Assembly: GCF_000165425.1 (NCBI RefSeq)
Contig: NW_001799233.1
Location: 65,256 to 129,255, forward strand
DNA: 64,000 bases
From: Paramecium tetraurelia
Taxonomy: Eukaryota > Ciliophora > Oligohymenophorea > Peniculida > Parameciidae
Direction: 5' to 3'
Shown here: positions 23,101-35,206 of the stretch, piece after piece
Layout of the letters: each line of letters starts with the position of its first letter
How positions within the stretch are numbered: position 1 is the first letter of the stretch
Made by a program: the position numbers and the translations under genes
The notes under the pieces: model-generated
Told to the model about the DNA's origin: nothing
Databases searched by the model: none
The model's input: the letters and a program-made list of their open reading frames with translations, nothing else

Positions 23101-26100
23101 TATATTTCTTTATGTTAAGACTTGAAATAACTGTATGTGGCTATAACCAGACCAAAGAAAAGGTTAATAATATTTGATTAGTCTATTAAAAAACGAATTA
23201 TAATGCAATCTATCTGGGAGAAATTGGATGTGGTAAATATTGTTTAGAAAAAGGATATCTAGGTTTCTGACACTCAATTCATCCTTGAACATACTGTAGA
23301 TAATTAAGCTAATTGGAAAAAATAAGGATACAAAATGTTTAGACTCAACAATTATGATTAAGCAGCGAAGTGCTTTAAGTTTTCTGGTGATGAGGAACTA
23401 GCGAAGAAATCCAAAGCCTATTTTTTGGCCACTTAAGGTAATATTTTTAACGAGAATAAGGAGAATTATATTGCAGCAGCAAAATTATTTGAACTAGATT
23501 AACTTCCCTTTAAGAGCAGCATAATGTTATTTTTCAGGTAAAGAATATATCAAAGCTTATGAATAATATAAAAAAACAGATTGTAAAAGTGAAACAGCTG
23601 AGTCTGCATATTTTGCTGGCTATTTTGAAGAGGGTTGCAAACTTATTTTTTTAAATTAATGATATTAGAAGAGCATTAGATTGCTATAAGAAAGCCAATA
23701 ATTGGCAGAGAATTATTGAATTGTTAAATTTGCATAAAAATGAATTTCCAATTGAAGAAAGAATGGCTTTCTTGAATAAATTCTTTCCTAGTTTTCTTTA
23801 AGAAATGACAGATTAGATTGAGTAATAAGAAAAAGAAATGGAGGAGTAGTTTTTAAACGAAGAGCCATGCATAATCTAAGAGGATGTTATAGATTAATCT
23901 TAAAGTTTCTAAATTGAGAATTCTTTGGTAAATGAATCGCAATAAGTGGAGAATGCTGAAAATAATCTTGAAACACCCTAAGTGAGCATAGTAAAATAAG
24001 ACAAATAAGATCTAATCGAAATTGATGACTCAGAGTCTTTTTAAGTTCAAAATGAGGAATCCTTTGATCATCTCTCAATATTTGATCCAGAAGATGAATG
24101 GTTGAAAAATAACTAAAAATCCTTAATCAGATCCATTGCTACTTCAAGTGTTGAATCACAGTTTTCAAATGTTCTTTTATTGAATTAACCATCAAATGTT
24201 TCACTCTTAAAATCCAGATCTAATATCTTTATTAAGAATAATGTTTTACAATAATTGGTGTAAAAATTTTAATTCTTTTCTGATGAATTCAAGACTCACA
24301 TTGAAAAGCAGACACATAAGGCTACTCTATTGTCAAACAGAACTGGGGATGAGAAAGAGTTTGATCATATGATCAATTTCCTATATGATTTAGATAATAT
24401 AGATATTGATACCATCTACTTGATTCTAGATCTATTAGAATAATTCAAAAGTTATAAATTATGCATTTATGTTTGCAATTAATTCAAATTGGCCTAGTAT
24501 ATAGGTAGATACTTAGTATCATTGGCTTCACTCTACACTCCATTAACAAGGACCCTCTTGAAAGATAACTATTAGATTATTATAAATAAACTCTATAGAA
24601 AACAAATATTATAGTAAGCAGCAGTTTCCTAATTGGCTATTAATAATATATTAGAATCTATAAATCCTTTGTTCTTGTAATTTAAATTTGAAGAACAACT
24701 CAATTTATCAAATAGTTTCGGAATTACTTGTTACAAAGAATTGATTGGCTTAGGCTATTGGAAGACTGTCATTTATCAACTAAATTATGAACACGCATTC
24801 AATTTGTGCAAATCATTTAATAGTTATTCAGATATTGTTAATGTAATAGAGAAAGTCAAGGAAAATAGAAAAAATAAATTGCTTAGTGAATAGGAATAGT
24901 TTAACTAGAATAAATATTAATATTTTATAGACATTTAAGATGCTCTTTAAAAAAAACATTCAAATTTCAACCCAATATTTTCAACTTCTATTAAATATTT
25001 TGATAATAAACGATAATTAACCTAGGATATTATAGAAGATATTATTAAAAATAGTCAACTATAAGATGGTTCAAATCTAAATTACACTTAATAATTGAAG
25101 TAAATAGAATCAATAATTCTATCTCATTTAATCTTAGAAATAAGTGCTACATAAGAGAAAAAAAAAGTAGATCTATCCTAACTTGTTGAAATTAAGATTT
25201 ACTTTTTAAATCAGATCCAATTATTTTGTTAAAATTCAAATATTATTGATTCTTTCTCATTCCTGTATCAGTTTTCATTACCTTAAGGAGAAATCATGGA
25301 TCATTATTCTTAATATACCCTCGTATATTTAACTTCTGGTTTAATTTCATTTTTACACTCATCATAAAAAGAAGTATAAAAGGATTAAATTTAAATATCA
25401 TAATAGGAATTAAAATTTATTGATATTGGATTTGAATATGTTTTGACTCCTTATCATGTGGTTCTGAAGGCTATTTATAAATCCTTTATACAGAGTCTCT
25501 CTGATCAATTCTTCCAATTATCGGAGTCAATTAAAACTTATTACCTTATTTATGAGAAAATTGGTGAAAAATAGTAATTCCCTTAAATTGTATATAGAAA
25601 TCACTTTTTGCCAGTCTTTTAACAATTGTATCACTTAGAATAAAAACAAAAAAATGTATTACCTATTATTTTTCTTCCTAAAACAGTCAACCCCTAAAAA
25701 TTCAAAAATTTCAATGATTAACCAATTAGAAATTTGGAAATTGAAAGACATTCATCTTCAATTTTAAATTAAATAAAATCCCTTCATTTATTAGATTTTA
25801 CTAAAATATTAATCAAGACTAATATTAGAAATCCAAATCTACCCTCTTAAATTAAATAATTCCTTATAAATGAAAGCATTGCACTACTTCAAAAGTCATA
25901 AGATAAATTGAGCCATCAGAAAGTAATTTTAGCTATAAATATGTTAAATTATGTCAACGAATTACCTTTGGCTATTTTTACGCTCTAATAAATGAAGAAG
26001 ACTATCTTGACTAATCCTTATATTAAATATATGGAATTCCTAGAATGCTAAGAATACAACATTACTGATGATCTGTTTAATTGCTTTGCAGAATTCAGTG

Positions 26101-27252
26101 CTGATCTTTAGAATTAATTATTCTTAGATGAATGGCTCTATCACTTAATAAGGGTTGGATTAACAATTCTGATTTCAATTCTAGAAGAGAAGAAGTTATA
26201 AATATATATACCTTATATCTACGTTGAATTTGTAAAAGAGGTTGAAGATCATAAAATTCAAGCTCCTATATTTAAGATTTAAAATGAAGAATTACTTGTA
26301 GAGTATTTATATCTTTTAGGATAATTCCTAGATAATTGCAATTCTGAACATTACGAATATCACGCTAATTTATTGCTTATCATTTTCATTATCAATTTAC
26401 CTGTTTTAACAAATGAAGTTATCGAATAAATAGCTAAAATGATAGAATTTGATTCAAAATATAAGTTTTATTAAAGACTTAAGGTGATAATATTGAAAGA
26501 CCTATAAGTGAGGTAAAATGAGTATATTAAACAAAACCACTCATTATATATAAACCATTACTTAGACTTGCCAATTACTAATCTCTAGATAGTCAATAAG
26601 TATCAATAAAATTAGCTTGAATAACTTTATAATACTTGTTTATAAAATTGGGAACAATATTAAAATACATCTGAATCTATAAAATAGAATGGATAAAACT
26701 TAATTAGAAAATGGTTATAGCATAAATAATTTATAGCCAAATAAAAATTTTTACAGCAGTCTATCCCCAAATTTTAATTATAAACTTATATTGTTAAATT
26801 TTAACAGTTTTACTCATTGAATCTTAAATAACTTTATAAAAATTTGAATAACAAAGATATCAAAATAGAAAATAACATTAAAGAAGCTTTTGCCATTTAA
26901 GAGTAAGACTTATTTATATTTTAGGGACATCTTAAACCAAAGACATGGAGCAGTTGATTCTATAGACCTTCATTTTTGTAATTCATTAATAGAAAAGCTT
27001 TCTTAATTGAATCTTTAAATTCTGAAGGGAGTTAATGTGAGTTAATAATTAATTGAATTATCAAATGAATTAGTTGGTTGGAAAGAGAATATCAAATTGA
27101 ATTAAGACCTATAAGATGAATTATTGGCTAGAAATAAAGAGTTATTAGCAATAAAATGGAAAAACTTGAAATCAGGTATAAAATTAAAGAAGAGAGTTGT
27201 AAAAAAAGTAGAAATGCAAACTATTTAAGAAGAGGAAGAGGAATAATAATGA
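20168..27252 (+). CDS. TRANK1-like UvrD-type helicase protein (with apparent frame breaks)
   Basis: Large protein (~2,340 aa) of the TRANK1/lupus brain antigen type: a UvrD/superfamily-1 helicase core in a long helical scaffold. Seen: Walker A VIGRSGTGKTTCALL (~21,225), Walker B region LMLDELQDVPRAVLVLLDRM, GDNAQNIAKGIGFKF, NFRSHNQIL, TIYEAKGLEFDDVILYNFF and YVAITRPKKRLIIF. TPR-like repeats follow (RAAQCYFSGKEYIKAYEQYK). Two 22-nt introns were placed (20,471 and 26,916); a 24-nt one near 22,953 is optional. At about 22,530, 23,510 and 23,650 the homologous frame changes by one extra base with no plausible intron; the three shifts sum to zero. Either sequence errors or a decaying copy. Function of the family is poorly known. 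Confidence 0.8.
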
Positions 27253-27423
27253 GTTTATTAATATTTAAAATAAAATGATATTATTATTTCTTAAATTTAA
27301 TGGTAGCAGAGTATGGTTTAATAATTAGTAATGACAAATAATTGATAGTATGATTTTCGGCTATGATAATGTAATGATAATTCATTTTGTTTTAGATTTC
27401 TTCACTTCGCTTTTTTCTCATCT

Positions 27424-28325
27424 TCATTATTAGATAAGGTCTTATGTAGATATTTTAAAGCGAGTATAGAAAATGTCTATTTATAAATTGATTAATACTG
27501 TTCCAACAATTGCTAAGAGTATTCCTACGAATTTTAAAAAGTATTAGTCAGCTTCAAAATATTCAATAATTTATTCCTTGCTGACACCAAAATATTTAGG
27601 AGCATTTATTATAAAAGTATTTTACACTTTATCCCAAACAACGTTGCCATAAACACAAATAAAAGTTCCTTCACATAAGATGTCTTCTTCAATAACAACT
27701 CCAATTTTTGAAATAGTTGTTAAAAACTTTTTTAACTTTCCTTCTTTAAATTCAGCCTTTTCTACATCTCTAATATTATTACATGTCTTACGTTTAAGGC
27801 TCTCTCGTTATTGTTCTAATTTCAGGAGGATTTAAAATTTGATCTGTTTATTGATGCTTTAACACTTTAGGCAAGACTATTGTGCCAGAAAAATTGTTTA
27901 TCAGCAAGTTTTCATCCGTTTTTAGATGCGATTGTAAAATAAAAGAATCTGTTGTGTTTATTGTTTTGCTGGTTTATCTTCTTTATTATGATTTCCTTCC
28001 ATTGTTTTCTACAGCCTCTAATTCATAGCTCGATCTCTGTATATAAACACCTGTATATTTGCTATTTGCACTTTTTAACATCTCTGTGTTTTAGGCAACT
28101 TCTCCTTCAACAAACAAACTTACTTAATTATCATCTGTTAACAAAAAGGAATTCCTTTAAAAATTAAATGTTATACTTTAGTAGGGAAACAGTAACACTC
28201 CTCTAATTTTTAAGAGTGTCTAATTCAATTTGATTTTTATTAACTTTTGCCTTATTTAATTTATATATGAGGCCTACAATAGCTCCACCTAAAGCGCATA
28301 GAACAAATTTAGTGAAATCTTTCAT
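27424..28325 (-). CDS. GIDE/MUL1-like membrane protein lacking the RING finger
   Basis: 285 aa after two 22-nt introns. An N-terminal membrane segment (FTKFVLCALGGAIVGLIYKL) and a second near the C-terminus (FLKFVGILLAIVGTVLINL) flank a globular loop. The loop has the GIDE/BAM-domain marks of MUL1/MAPL mitochondrial E3 ligases: LFVEGEVAQN, KYTGVYIQRSSYELE and VVIEEDILCEGTFICVYGNV. MUL1 ends in a RING finger after the second membrane segment. Here the protein stops about 20 residues after it, with no cysteine pairs. So ligase activity is not expected; a structural or regulatory role is inferred. ATG at 28325 chosen because it directly precedes the membrane segment; another in-frame ATG lies upstream. 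Confidence 0.75.
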
Positions 28326-28952
28326 TTTATATAAAATTATATTATAATATAAATTAATATAAAAATAATGATCTATTATTGTAAGTCTCAAAATATTGAT
28401 TTAATTGGAATACTTGATTACATTGATTGAAAAATTGATAAACAATTGTTATTATTCAATTCATAGAACATTTTTAATACTATTATAAAAGTAATTAAAC
28501 ATCAAAATATGACTATAATAATGTTACATTACATAGTTTGCATATGGCTATTTATTAATAATTTTGGATATTTAAATTAATAAAAAACATTTAAATTCCC
28601 TAAATTTGTAAGTTAATAAACATATCAAAATATTTTCGATCTCAAGCTGACCATGGCTGAACTATTTAGTAGAAAAAATATTCTAAAATACAAAAATTTT
28701 ATAATTTCTATTATAAACCATAAAATATGACTTTTTTGTTCGCTTAATCCTTTTACTAAAATTCAGTAGAATGATATAATGATTATAATTATCAAAACCA
28801 TTTTTATCTTTAGTAAAATATTACTAAAAGATTTATTTTTGATTGTTTTCAATTTGTATTTTGATAACAAAAATAGATTAGAAATAAAAATAATAATCCG
28901 TCTACTTTTAAAATTTTTAGAATCTTTACAATTTAAAATAGGTGATCATTTT
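28326..28952. other. AT-rich intergenic region
   Basis: About 630 bp between two minus-strand genes. One open frame of 62 codons on the plus strand (28,779) is highly biased to Ile/Leu/Lys and looks like chance. A slightly GC-richer patch near 28,640 (CTCAAGCTGACCATGGCTGA) stands out but I cannot assign it to any RNA class. Confidence 0.4.
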
Positions 28953-31654
28953 TCATTTCTTACTTAAAGGCAGCTTAATGGATACTGTGTTAGGGTAAGT
29001 CATGAGCTTAACTTTTCCTATTAAGGCCTCTCTTATTAAATCAGTAATTTATTATATTTTAGCAACATTATATTTCTGCAAGAGATTTAATTCAATATCT
29101 AAATTAATAGCAGGTTATCCTATAATGGATAGCCTAAATTTTATATTAAATATTATACCAACTCTTTCCAAGAGGAGTGGGTACAAAACACAATCTAATC
29201 CTACTAGCAAAATTAGTAACTGTAATCTTGATTTCAATAGGCACTTAATATTCCTTAGGCCATGTAACGAGGAAAATTGTACTTAAGACAATTAAGACTT
29301 TCCCTCTAAAAGATAAGTCTAAGTCACATAGAAACTGAAATTTATGAAAAAATAATACTTCATTAGCATCCTATCTTAGTGCTTATATATCAGATAATGA
29401 TGGAGGATCACCAATAATCTTTAAATCAGATACATTAATCTCTGATAGCATTGCAGCTCTCTTTTTATTTAAAGTCTTATGCAAAATCTTTTTAATCTTC
29501 CCTTTAAAAAATTGACTTTCCTTCCAGTCGTTGACTAATACTTTTAATAGTTTTTAAAGCAATAATGATGTTGTACTTACATAAACATCTTCTACCATTT
29601 CTTCATTTTGACAAATAGTCACTTCTTTTTCATTTTATATTACTTGCTCCTTACTTTCATTTTATAAGATTTCTCTTTATTACATAATCTAAATATTTTC
29701 AGTAGCTAAATTTAATAATAAGTTTACTTTCATCAACTATCATTCTTAGATTAGTAAATATTTAAATAGCAAATCTCCCCAAATCTTCAATTAATGTTTT
29801 TTTCATTTTAGCTACTTATTTATTGTGTTTATTGAGAATATCTTCAATTTTCTTTAAAGTATACCCTTACAATGAAATAAGAGTTTTTTTATCTTCTATT
29901 AATTTTACCTACTACTCTCTAAGATCATCCTCTTTCAAATTACTCATCTTTTGAACTTTAGATACAGTTTAACCGATAGTTGCATAAAATTTACCGAAAT
30001 TTAAGGATTTCACATCTGACATATTTTATTTCATCTCATTAAAAAAATGTTAAGCTGCCTTCTTTGTTTTGGATTTATCGACTTAATCATTTTGATACTA
30101 TTCAAGTGCTTTTTCATCAGTGCTAAGACTTTGCAACTTTTTTAGATCTCTTAATGCACAAGTTTCAAGTTCTTTGCCAATAGACATCTCTAATCTACAT
30201 TTAGCAATATCTTATCTTTTTCTTTCTATTTAGTCAACAAGTTGTTTATTTGAATCTTTAATTATTTGAATAACACCCACTAAACTTGAAAATAGAACAT
30301 TGAAAATATCTGCAACTTCTTGTTTTTCTAATTCAATTTGTAATTTCACTAATGTAAAATCTTTATCTATTAATTTTTGATTAAAAATTTATATAGTATC
30401 TCTGAAGAAGTACTCTAATTCTTCATTATACTTTTACACTATTTACCATTATTAAAGTAAATAAGTAGTTTGTCTTTAACATTCCTTTATTTATTCATTG
30501 ATATCAAATTCAGCTATTTAATTTTATTATTAATCCTCCTACACTTGCTTTTGAGGGGATTTTGGACTCCTGTGTTATCTCGAGGGGTATATTTAATCTA
30601 ATATATAAATGGGAGATATCATTACAATAATCTTCATCCATAATTACTATTAAAGTGGAGATCTAAGTCTAAAATTAACTGGCATAATTCTCAGATGTAA
30701 TTAAAAATGCTTGGAAACCTTGTTTTACAAATACAACTCTCGACTCTTCATAATTAAGTTAGAATAGGTGCATCTTTTGATTAAATTCATTGATTTCTAT
30801 TTAATTCTCTTTGATTTTATCTCTGGCATCTGTTAATTTCAATCTTATGGTATCAGATTGCTGCATTTGCAATTTGACTTTCATTTCGCTTTTAATGATT
30901 TAAGTTGGATCATCCTTTCTTTTTAGCATTTCTTGATGAGCCAAAGTAAAGGATTACAAATCTTTTTCAATTTAATTGAATTCATTTAGAATCTTATTAT
31001 AATGTTGATAGCATTCGACCGTTTGATATTTTAATTTCTTTCTTTGTTTTCTGATTTCCTCCACTTCTTTCGTGTAGGTTCTCCTGAGTGATACTAATTG
31101 AATACTCACTTTGTTTATATCTGAGGCGATTTCAATATGGCTTTGACTAATTTATTTTAACACTTTCTTAAAGTCTTTCCATTAAGGTAAGTACAAAAAT
31201 AATTTAGAACTCAACTAGATTCCAGTAAGTTGTTGGATAATTTCGTTTCTTTCTTCAGAATATTTATCTATGCTATTAATTTCATTTTCAGAAAGTAATT
31301 TACTATCTAACTCGTTTAATTGTGATCCGAATTATTGTTCAGATTCCTTATATTTTGATAATTAATACCTTGATCCCTTCCAAAAAGTCCATATAGACAT
31401 CAAGTTTCTTTAAGAATTTTTTTCTATATAATTTTTAGACAGAAATTTGTTAGGATATTTAAGTATCCTCTTATTTAGGTTATGGATTTTCAATTTGCAA
31501 TTCGGTATTGAATTTATTTATATAATGTTTTCTCTTCTATTTAACTGGATGCAAATATTCTTCGAAGTTTTATTTAACTTATAAATGACATGAATATTTT
31601 ACAGCTGGTGATTGTAATCTTATAATTCTAATGCTGTTTTTTAAGATAATCCAT
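28953..31654 (-). CDS. SMP-domain lipid-transfer protein with N-terminal BAR-like coiled coil
   Basis: 842 aa after six introns (25, 22, 50, 29, 22 and 25 nt); the length closes. The N-terminal ~570 residues are long charged helices with the look of a BAR/F-BAR dimerisation domain (for example KFLKKLDVYMDFLEGIK and LNEFNQIEKDLQSFTLAHQE). The C-terminal ~200 residues are an SMP (TULIP) domain like that of TEX2, E-Syts and PDZD8: LVNDWKESQFFKGKIKKIL, then EINVSDLKIIGDPPSLSDI, LCDLDLSFRGKVLIVLST, FVPTPLGKSWLSIIGQPAIN and a final YPNTVSIKLPLSKK. SMP domains move lipids at membrane contact sites. No transmembrane helix was found. The coiled-coil plus SMP order is unusual. Confidence 0.75.
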
Positions 31655-31792
31655 TATGTAGTTATATTGAACACCAAGGATAGTAAAACATCCAATTATA
31701 AAGCCAATAAAAAAGGAATAATTGTACCATTGAAGAAATGAAGCAATAATTACTCCAAAAAGTATTTTATTTGTTAATTACATTAATTATTA

Positions 31793-32946
31793 ATGGAAGA
31801 AAAAATTGAATAACAAAAATAATTAATAATTAAAGCTAAATTAACCATCGATAAGTTAAGAGCAGAATTAGCAGAGAAAATTCAATAATTATAGGAAGAA
31901 AAACAAAAAAACGAAAATCTAGAATAGATTGTCAATAAATATTTGGGAGATGAAAAGAAAATTGTGTGTGAAAGGGTTTTGGCCAAAGTCAAAGTAGAGG
32001 AGATAGAATGGATATGTATTAAAAATAATGGAATTGAATGGGTAAGGGAAAGCGAATTCAATAAACAACTAAACTCTTAATTACATGAAGATATTAAATT
32101 ACTAGATTATTCTAAATCCAAAGACGATATTTTGGTTGTTGCGTAATAATACGATTAGAGAATGAAAATATTGTAATAAGAATGTTTTTAGAGTGAGAAG
32201 AAAAAATAAGAAATTCTTACTTTATACAATGATTTGTAAAACGAATTTGACAAATATAAATAGGAAATCATGCAAAATATTAACGAAGTAGTTAACTAAT
32301 CAGAATAAATCAGAGAAACTACTTTAACCTTAGTCGATTAAAGTGCAGATTGTGAGGCAAAAATTAAATTGTTATTGTTGCAATTGCTGAAAGTAAATTA
32401 ATATATAAGCTAAGTCTTGTAGTCCATAATTACATTTCCTTAAATAACACTTAATTACCTTGAATTAAACAATTTATGAGTTGATCCAATAATAATAGGA
32501 GCAAAGTAATTTGATAGAGTAAGAAGGAAAGGAGCATAAATAAAGATTACTTGAAATAGAGGAAGAACGAAAGATGGAGCGAGAACAAAGTATTTTTTAT
32601 ATAATTTAAAACAGAAATCTAGCATTTTGAAAATGGTAGATAGTAAATCTAATTATTAGAAAATACAATTGATTAAATTACAAAGGAATTGAGAGAAAAG
32701 AATATTAAAATTGATAGATTATGTCAAGAGAATTAAAAGAATGCAAATATTTAATATATTAAGAATGTTATCATACGATTTTTTACAGAGGAATATTCAG
32801 TAATTATATCAATTAATCATAAGGTGAAACAAAAAACAATTCCTGTGATTGCTACTGTATTATAATTTACAGAAGCAGAACATGCAATTGTTCAATAGGC
32901 ATGGGAAAGAGATTCGAAGTCTTTTTTGAGTAGAATTTTCAAATGA
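31793..32946 (+). CDS. GRIP-domain golgin-like coiled-coil protein
   Basis: 368 aa after two introns (22 nt at ~32,392 and 25 nt at ~32,591); the length closes. Almost all of it is coiled coil rich in Glu, Lys and Gln. The C-terminus has a GRIP-like domain: ANIQYIKNVIIRFFTEEYSV, then TIPVIATVLQFTEAEHAIVQ. It keeps the tyrosine that in animal golgins contacts Arl1, plus the following KNV and the hydrophobic second helix. GRIP golgins tether vesicles at the trans-Golgi. The protein is short for a golgin. It diverges from the SMP gene, with about 140 bp between starts. Confidence 0.75.
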
Positions 32947-33005
32947 GAATAGTAATTAATTATTATCTATTTGTCTTATTATTATGATGAACAATAACAT
33001 TAATT

Positions 33006-33674
33006 TCAGAAGAAATACTTTACATATGAATTTTTTAATTTTAGAGAAGTTAATTCAAAAAGTCTCTGAAAATTATCGCTCTTTTCTTTCTCATTTGCCA
33101 TGAATCCTTTATATGTTGTTTATTATAATTTTTTAGCATCTTTTAATTATTCTAATTCCTTGTGTATCCATTCCTATAACTTGAGATTAGACAGTTCAGT
33201 AATTCGAGGTTTGTTTATTTTTTTTGGCTCCTCCAATAATTATGGGTGAGGCATTTGAGGTTCTTAATCTATGCTTTTACTTTTGTATTATCTTATAGGT
33301 ATTCGAGCAGTCGGTTGTTTACTCATGTCTACAACAGACTTATGTACTAGAGAACTTTCATTAAGTTTGTAATAGCCTATTGGAGGTCGTTCTACTTTAA
33401 TCAATTAATAGGGAATCAATCTTTTAGTTTTGCTTCTTTCGATAGATTTGATTTATTGTTTAGGATTAAGTACGAAAAATTTCTGAAGTTTCTATTCTCT
33501 TCTCATTAATCTGGGCAATTTTTAATTACTATTCTTCTTGACTTCTGGCAATTCAACAGGTACATTGACAAGGATGCCTTTTTCAAAATCATATTGAGAT
33601 GATACTCCTAAAGCTTAATTTACATTATGATTGATATTTGATAAACTGGATTAACGAGACAAAATGCCTTTCAT
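33006..33674 (-). CDS. Hypothetical basic protein
   Basis: Intronless, 222 aa, starting MKGILSRQSSLSNINHNVNQ. Basic, with several proline motifs (VERPPIGYYKLNESS, KQPTARIPIRQYKSK, PHPQLLEEPKKINKPRITEL) and a short C-terminal helix (LKLQEWIHKELEQLKDAKKL). The PPIGYY pattern recalls proline-rich repeats of ciliary microtubule-associated proteins, but this is weak. Convergent with the golgin gene, stops 60 bp apart. Confidence 0.65.
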
Positions 33675-33848
33675 TAATTATTAGATTTTTATTATGTATA
33701 ATAAAATTAACTATATATTTAATGCTCATTTTATGAGTTTAATATTCAAATATCTGATATATTGAAAGTTTTAGGTTTGGATTATAAAAAAGAATATCCT
33801 AATTTAAAATTATAATCGATATAATTAATAATATTCTATGAATAATAT

Positions 33849-34085
33849 ATGACAGCGTTTGAATTGAATTAAGTAGATAAAAGATGTCTATTGTTAATAA
33901 TTTAAATCTTTCTATTCTCTTGCCAAAATGTACTCATTAAATTGTTTGTATCTGGCATTGACCTTGTCAAAATATCTGATGAAGATATTAAGATTACATT
34001 ATAACAATGTTGCTTTTGTTTGTATGTATTAGTTAATGTTTTAAGGAATTAAAAAATATAGAAATGGACCTTAAGATTAAGATGA
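33849..34085 (+). CDS. Small ORF, uncertain
   Basis: 78 codons (MTAFELNQVDKRCLLLIIQI…), hydrophobic, overlapping the next ORF by 22 bp in another frame. Contains KLFVSGIDLVKISDEDIKI, which looks protein-like. Could be the first part of the gene at 34064, joined by an intron I could not define. Confidence 0.3.
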
Positions 34086-34396
34086 TTATTTAAATGAAAA
34101 TTGATGATAATCAACATTAAAAAGGTTCAACTATAGAGATTATCCAAGCTATTGCATTACATAAAAAAAGGAGTAGTCTAATTCTAGATCACGATATTTT
34201 TGATTTATTGATTGTATAGATATTGAGGATCAAAACCTAGGTCTCATTCTTATTTATCAAATCATTTTCTGACTACAAGTAGTAAAGATTCTAAAAACTA
34301 AATAATCTAGTAGAAGAATTAGAAGTTATATTAGAGATTAGGAGAGTAAGAAAGTACCAGCCACAAGTGATGATTAATACAAATTCAAGGTCATGA
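34064..34396 (+). CDS. Small hypothetical protein, 3' end uncertain
   Basis: 110 codons starting MDLKIKMIIQMKIDDNQHQK, with helical protein-like content (GSTIEIIQAIALHKKRSSLI; NLVEELEVILEIRRVRKYQP). It stops at TGA 34394-34396. If a GTGATGAT...TTCAAG segment just before the stop were an intron, the frame would continue as MIVSQQYIEIITQMINLTKE to near 34,600. Family unknown. Confidence 0.35.
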
Positions 34397-34642
34397 TCGT
34401 CAGTTAGTAGTATATTGAGATAATTACACAAATGATTAATCTTACGAAGGAGAAAGTATAAAAATAAATAGAAGAAATTGATAATCTGATTTATATTCCC
34501 TTTGCCATGATCTTTGAAATTTATTTGTTAATTTATAAGAATAGATTAATATGTTAAATTCTTAAGCAATCGAAATAATAAATAAATTTTGTATTTTAAA
34601 TATATTTTTTCAGACATTTTACTATTATTAATTCATAGAAAA

Positions 34643-35206
34643 ATGAATGAAAAATTTGAGTAAAATCTATAGGAGATACTTTAGAAGGATTGTCTAACTC
34701 TAAACAAAAATCTACTGCTCAAAGGATAAATTGAGTTATTGAAATTGCAGATCAGAGATCAAAGATTAATTAAACAATAGCAAGATTAAGAAATAAAAGA
34801 AATAGAAAAGAAATAAGTTATGCAAAATATAAAAGAAGAATAATAGAAGTAGATTGAGGAGAAAGAGACCTAATTGATCAAATAAAAAAAGGAGCTGCAT
34901 CTAAGATAAGATGCATGTGAAGACTTATAATTTGAAATTGAATAATAATATTAACATCTTAAAATACAATAGGAAAATCAAAGAATTTTAGATGAATCAA
35001 TCAAAAGACTCATGGATTGTATATAAAAATCCAAAAAATCACCACTCAAAAATCAGCAATTTCATAATAGAGTAGCTACTTCTCATTCATTCGATGATAG
35101 GCCCAATTCTTTTGGAATAATGGGAATGCTAAAGTCTAAAAATAATGTCGATGATTATATATAGAAAGTGGAAAAAATTAATACTTCCAGACTATATGAT
35201 CATTGA
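34643..35206 (+). CDS. Coiled-coil protein
   Basis: Single exon, 187 aa. Residues 1-125 are a continuous charged coiled coil (MNEKFEQNLQEILQKDCLTL; KELHLRQDACEDLQFEIEQQ). The C-terminal third is Ser/Asn/Lys-rich with VATSHSFDDRPNSFGIMGML. No family recognised. Gln is mostly TAA/TAG. Possibly cytoskeletal, by composition only. Confidence 0.6.

Noticed and set aside
26910-26965. Fourth frame break in the TRANK1-like gene
   Set aside because: Explained by a canonical 22-nt intron, GTAAGACT...TTTTAG.
28630-28665. GC-richer patch with two CTGA motifs, considered as a C/D snoRNA
   Set aside because: No C box (RTGATGA) or terminal stem could be found around it.
29002-29286. 94-codon plus-strand ORF
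   Set aside because: Antisense to the SMP domain, which has clear homology and a closing gene model.
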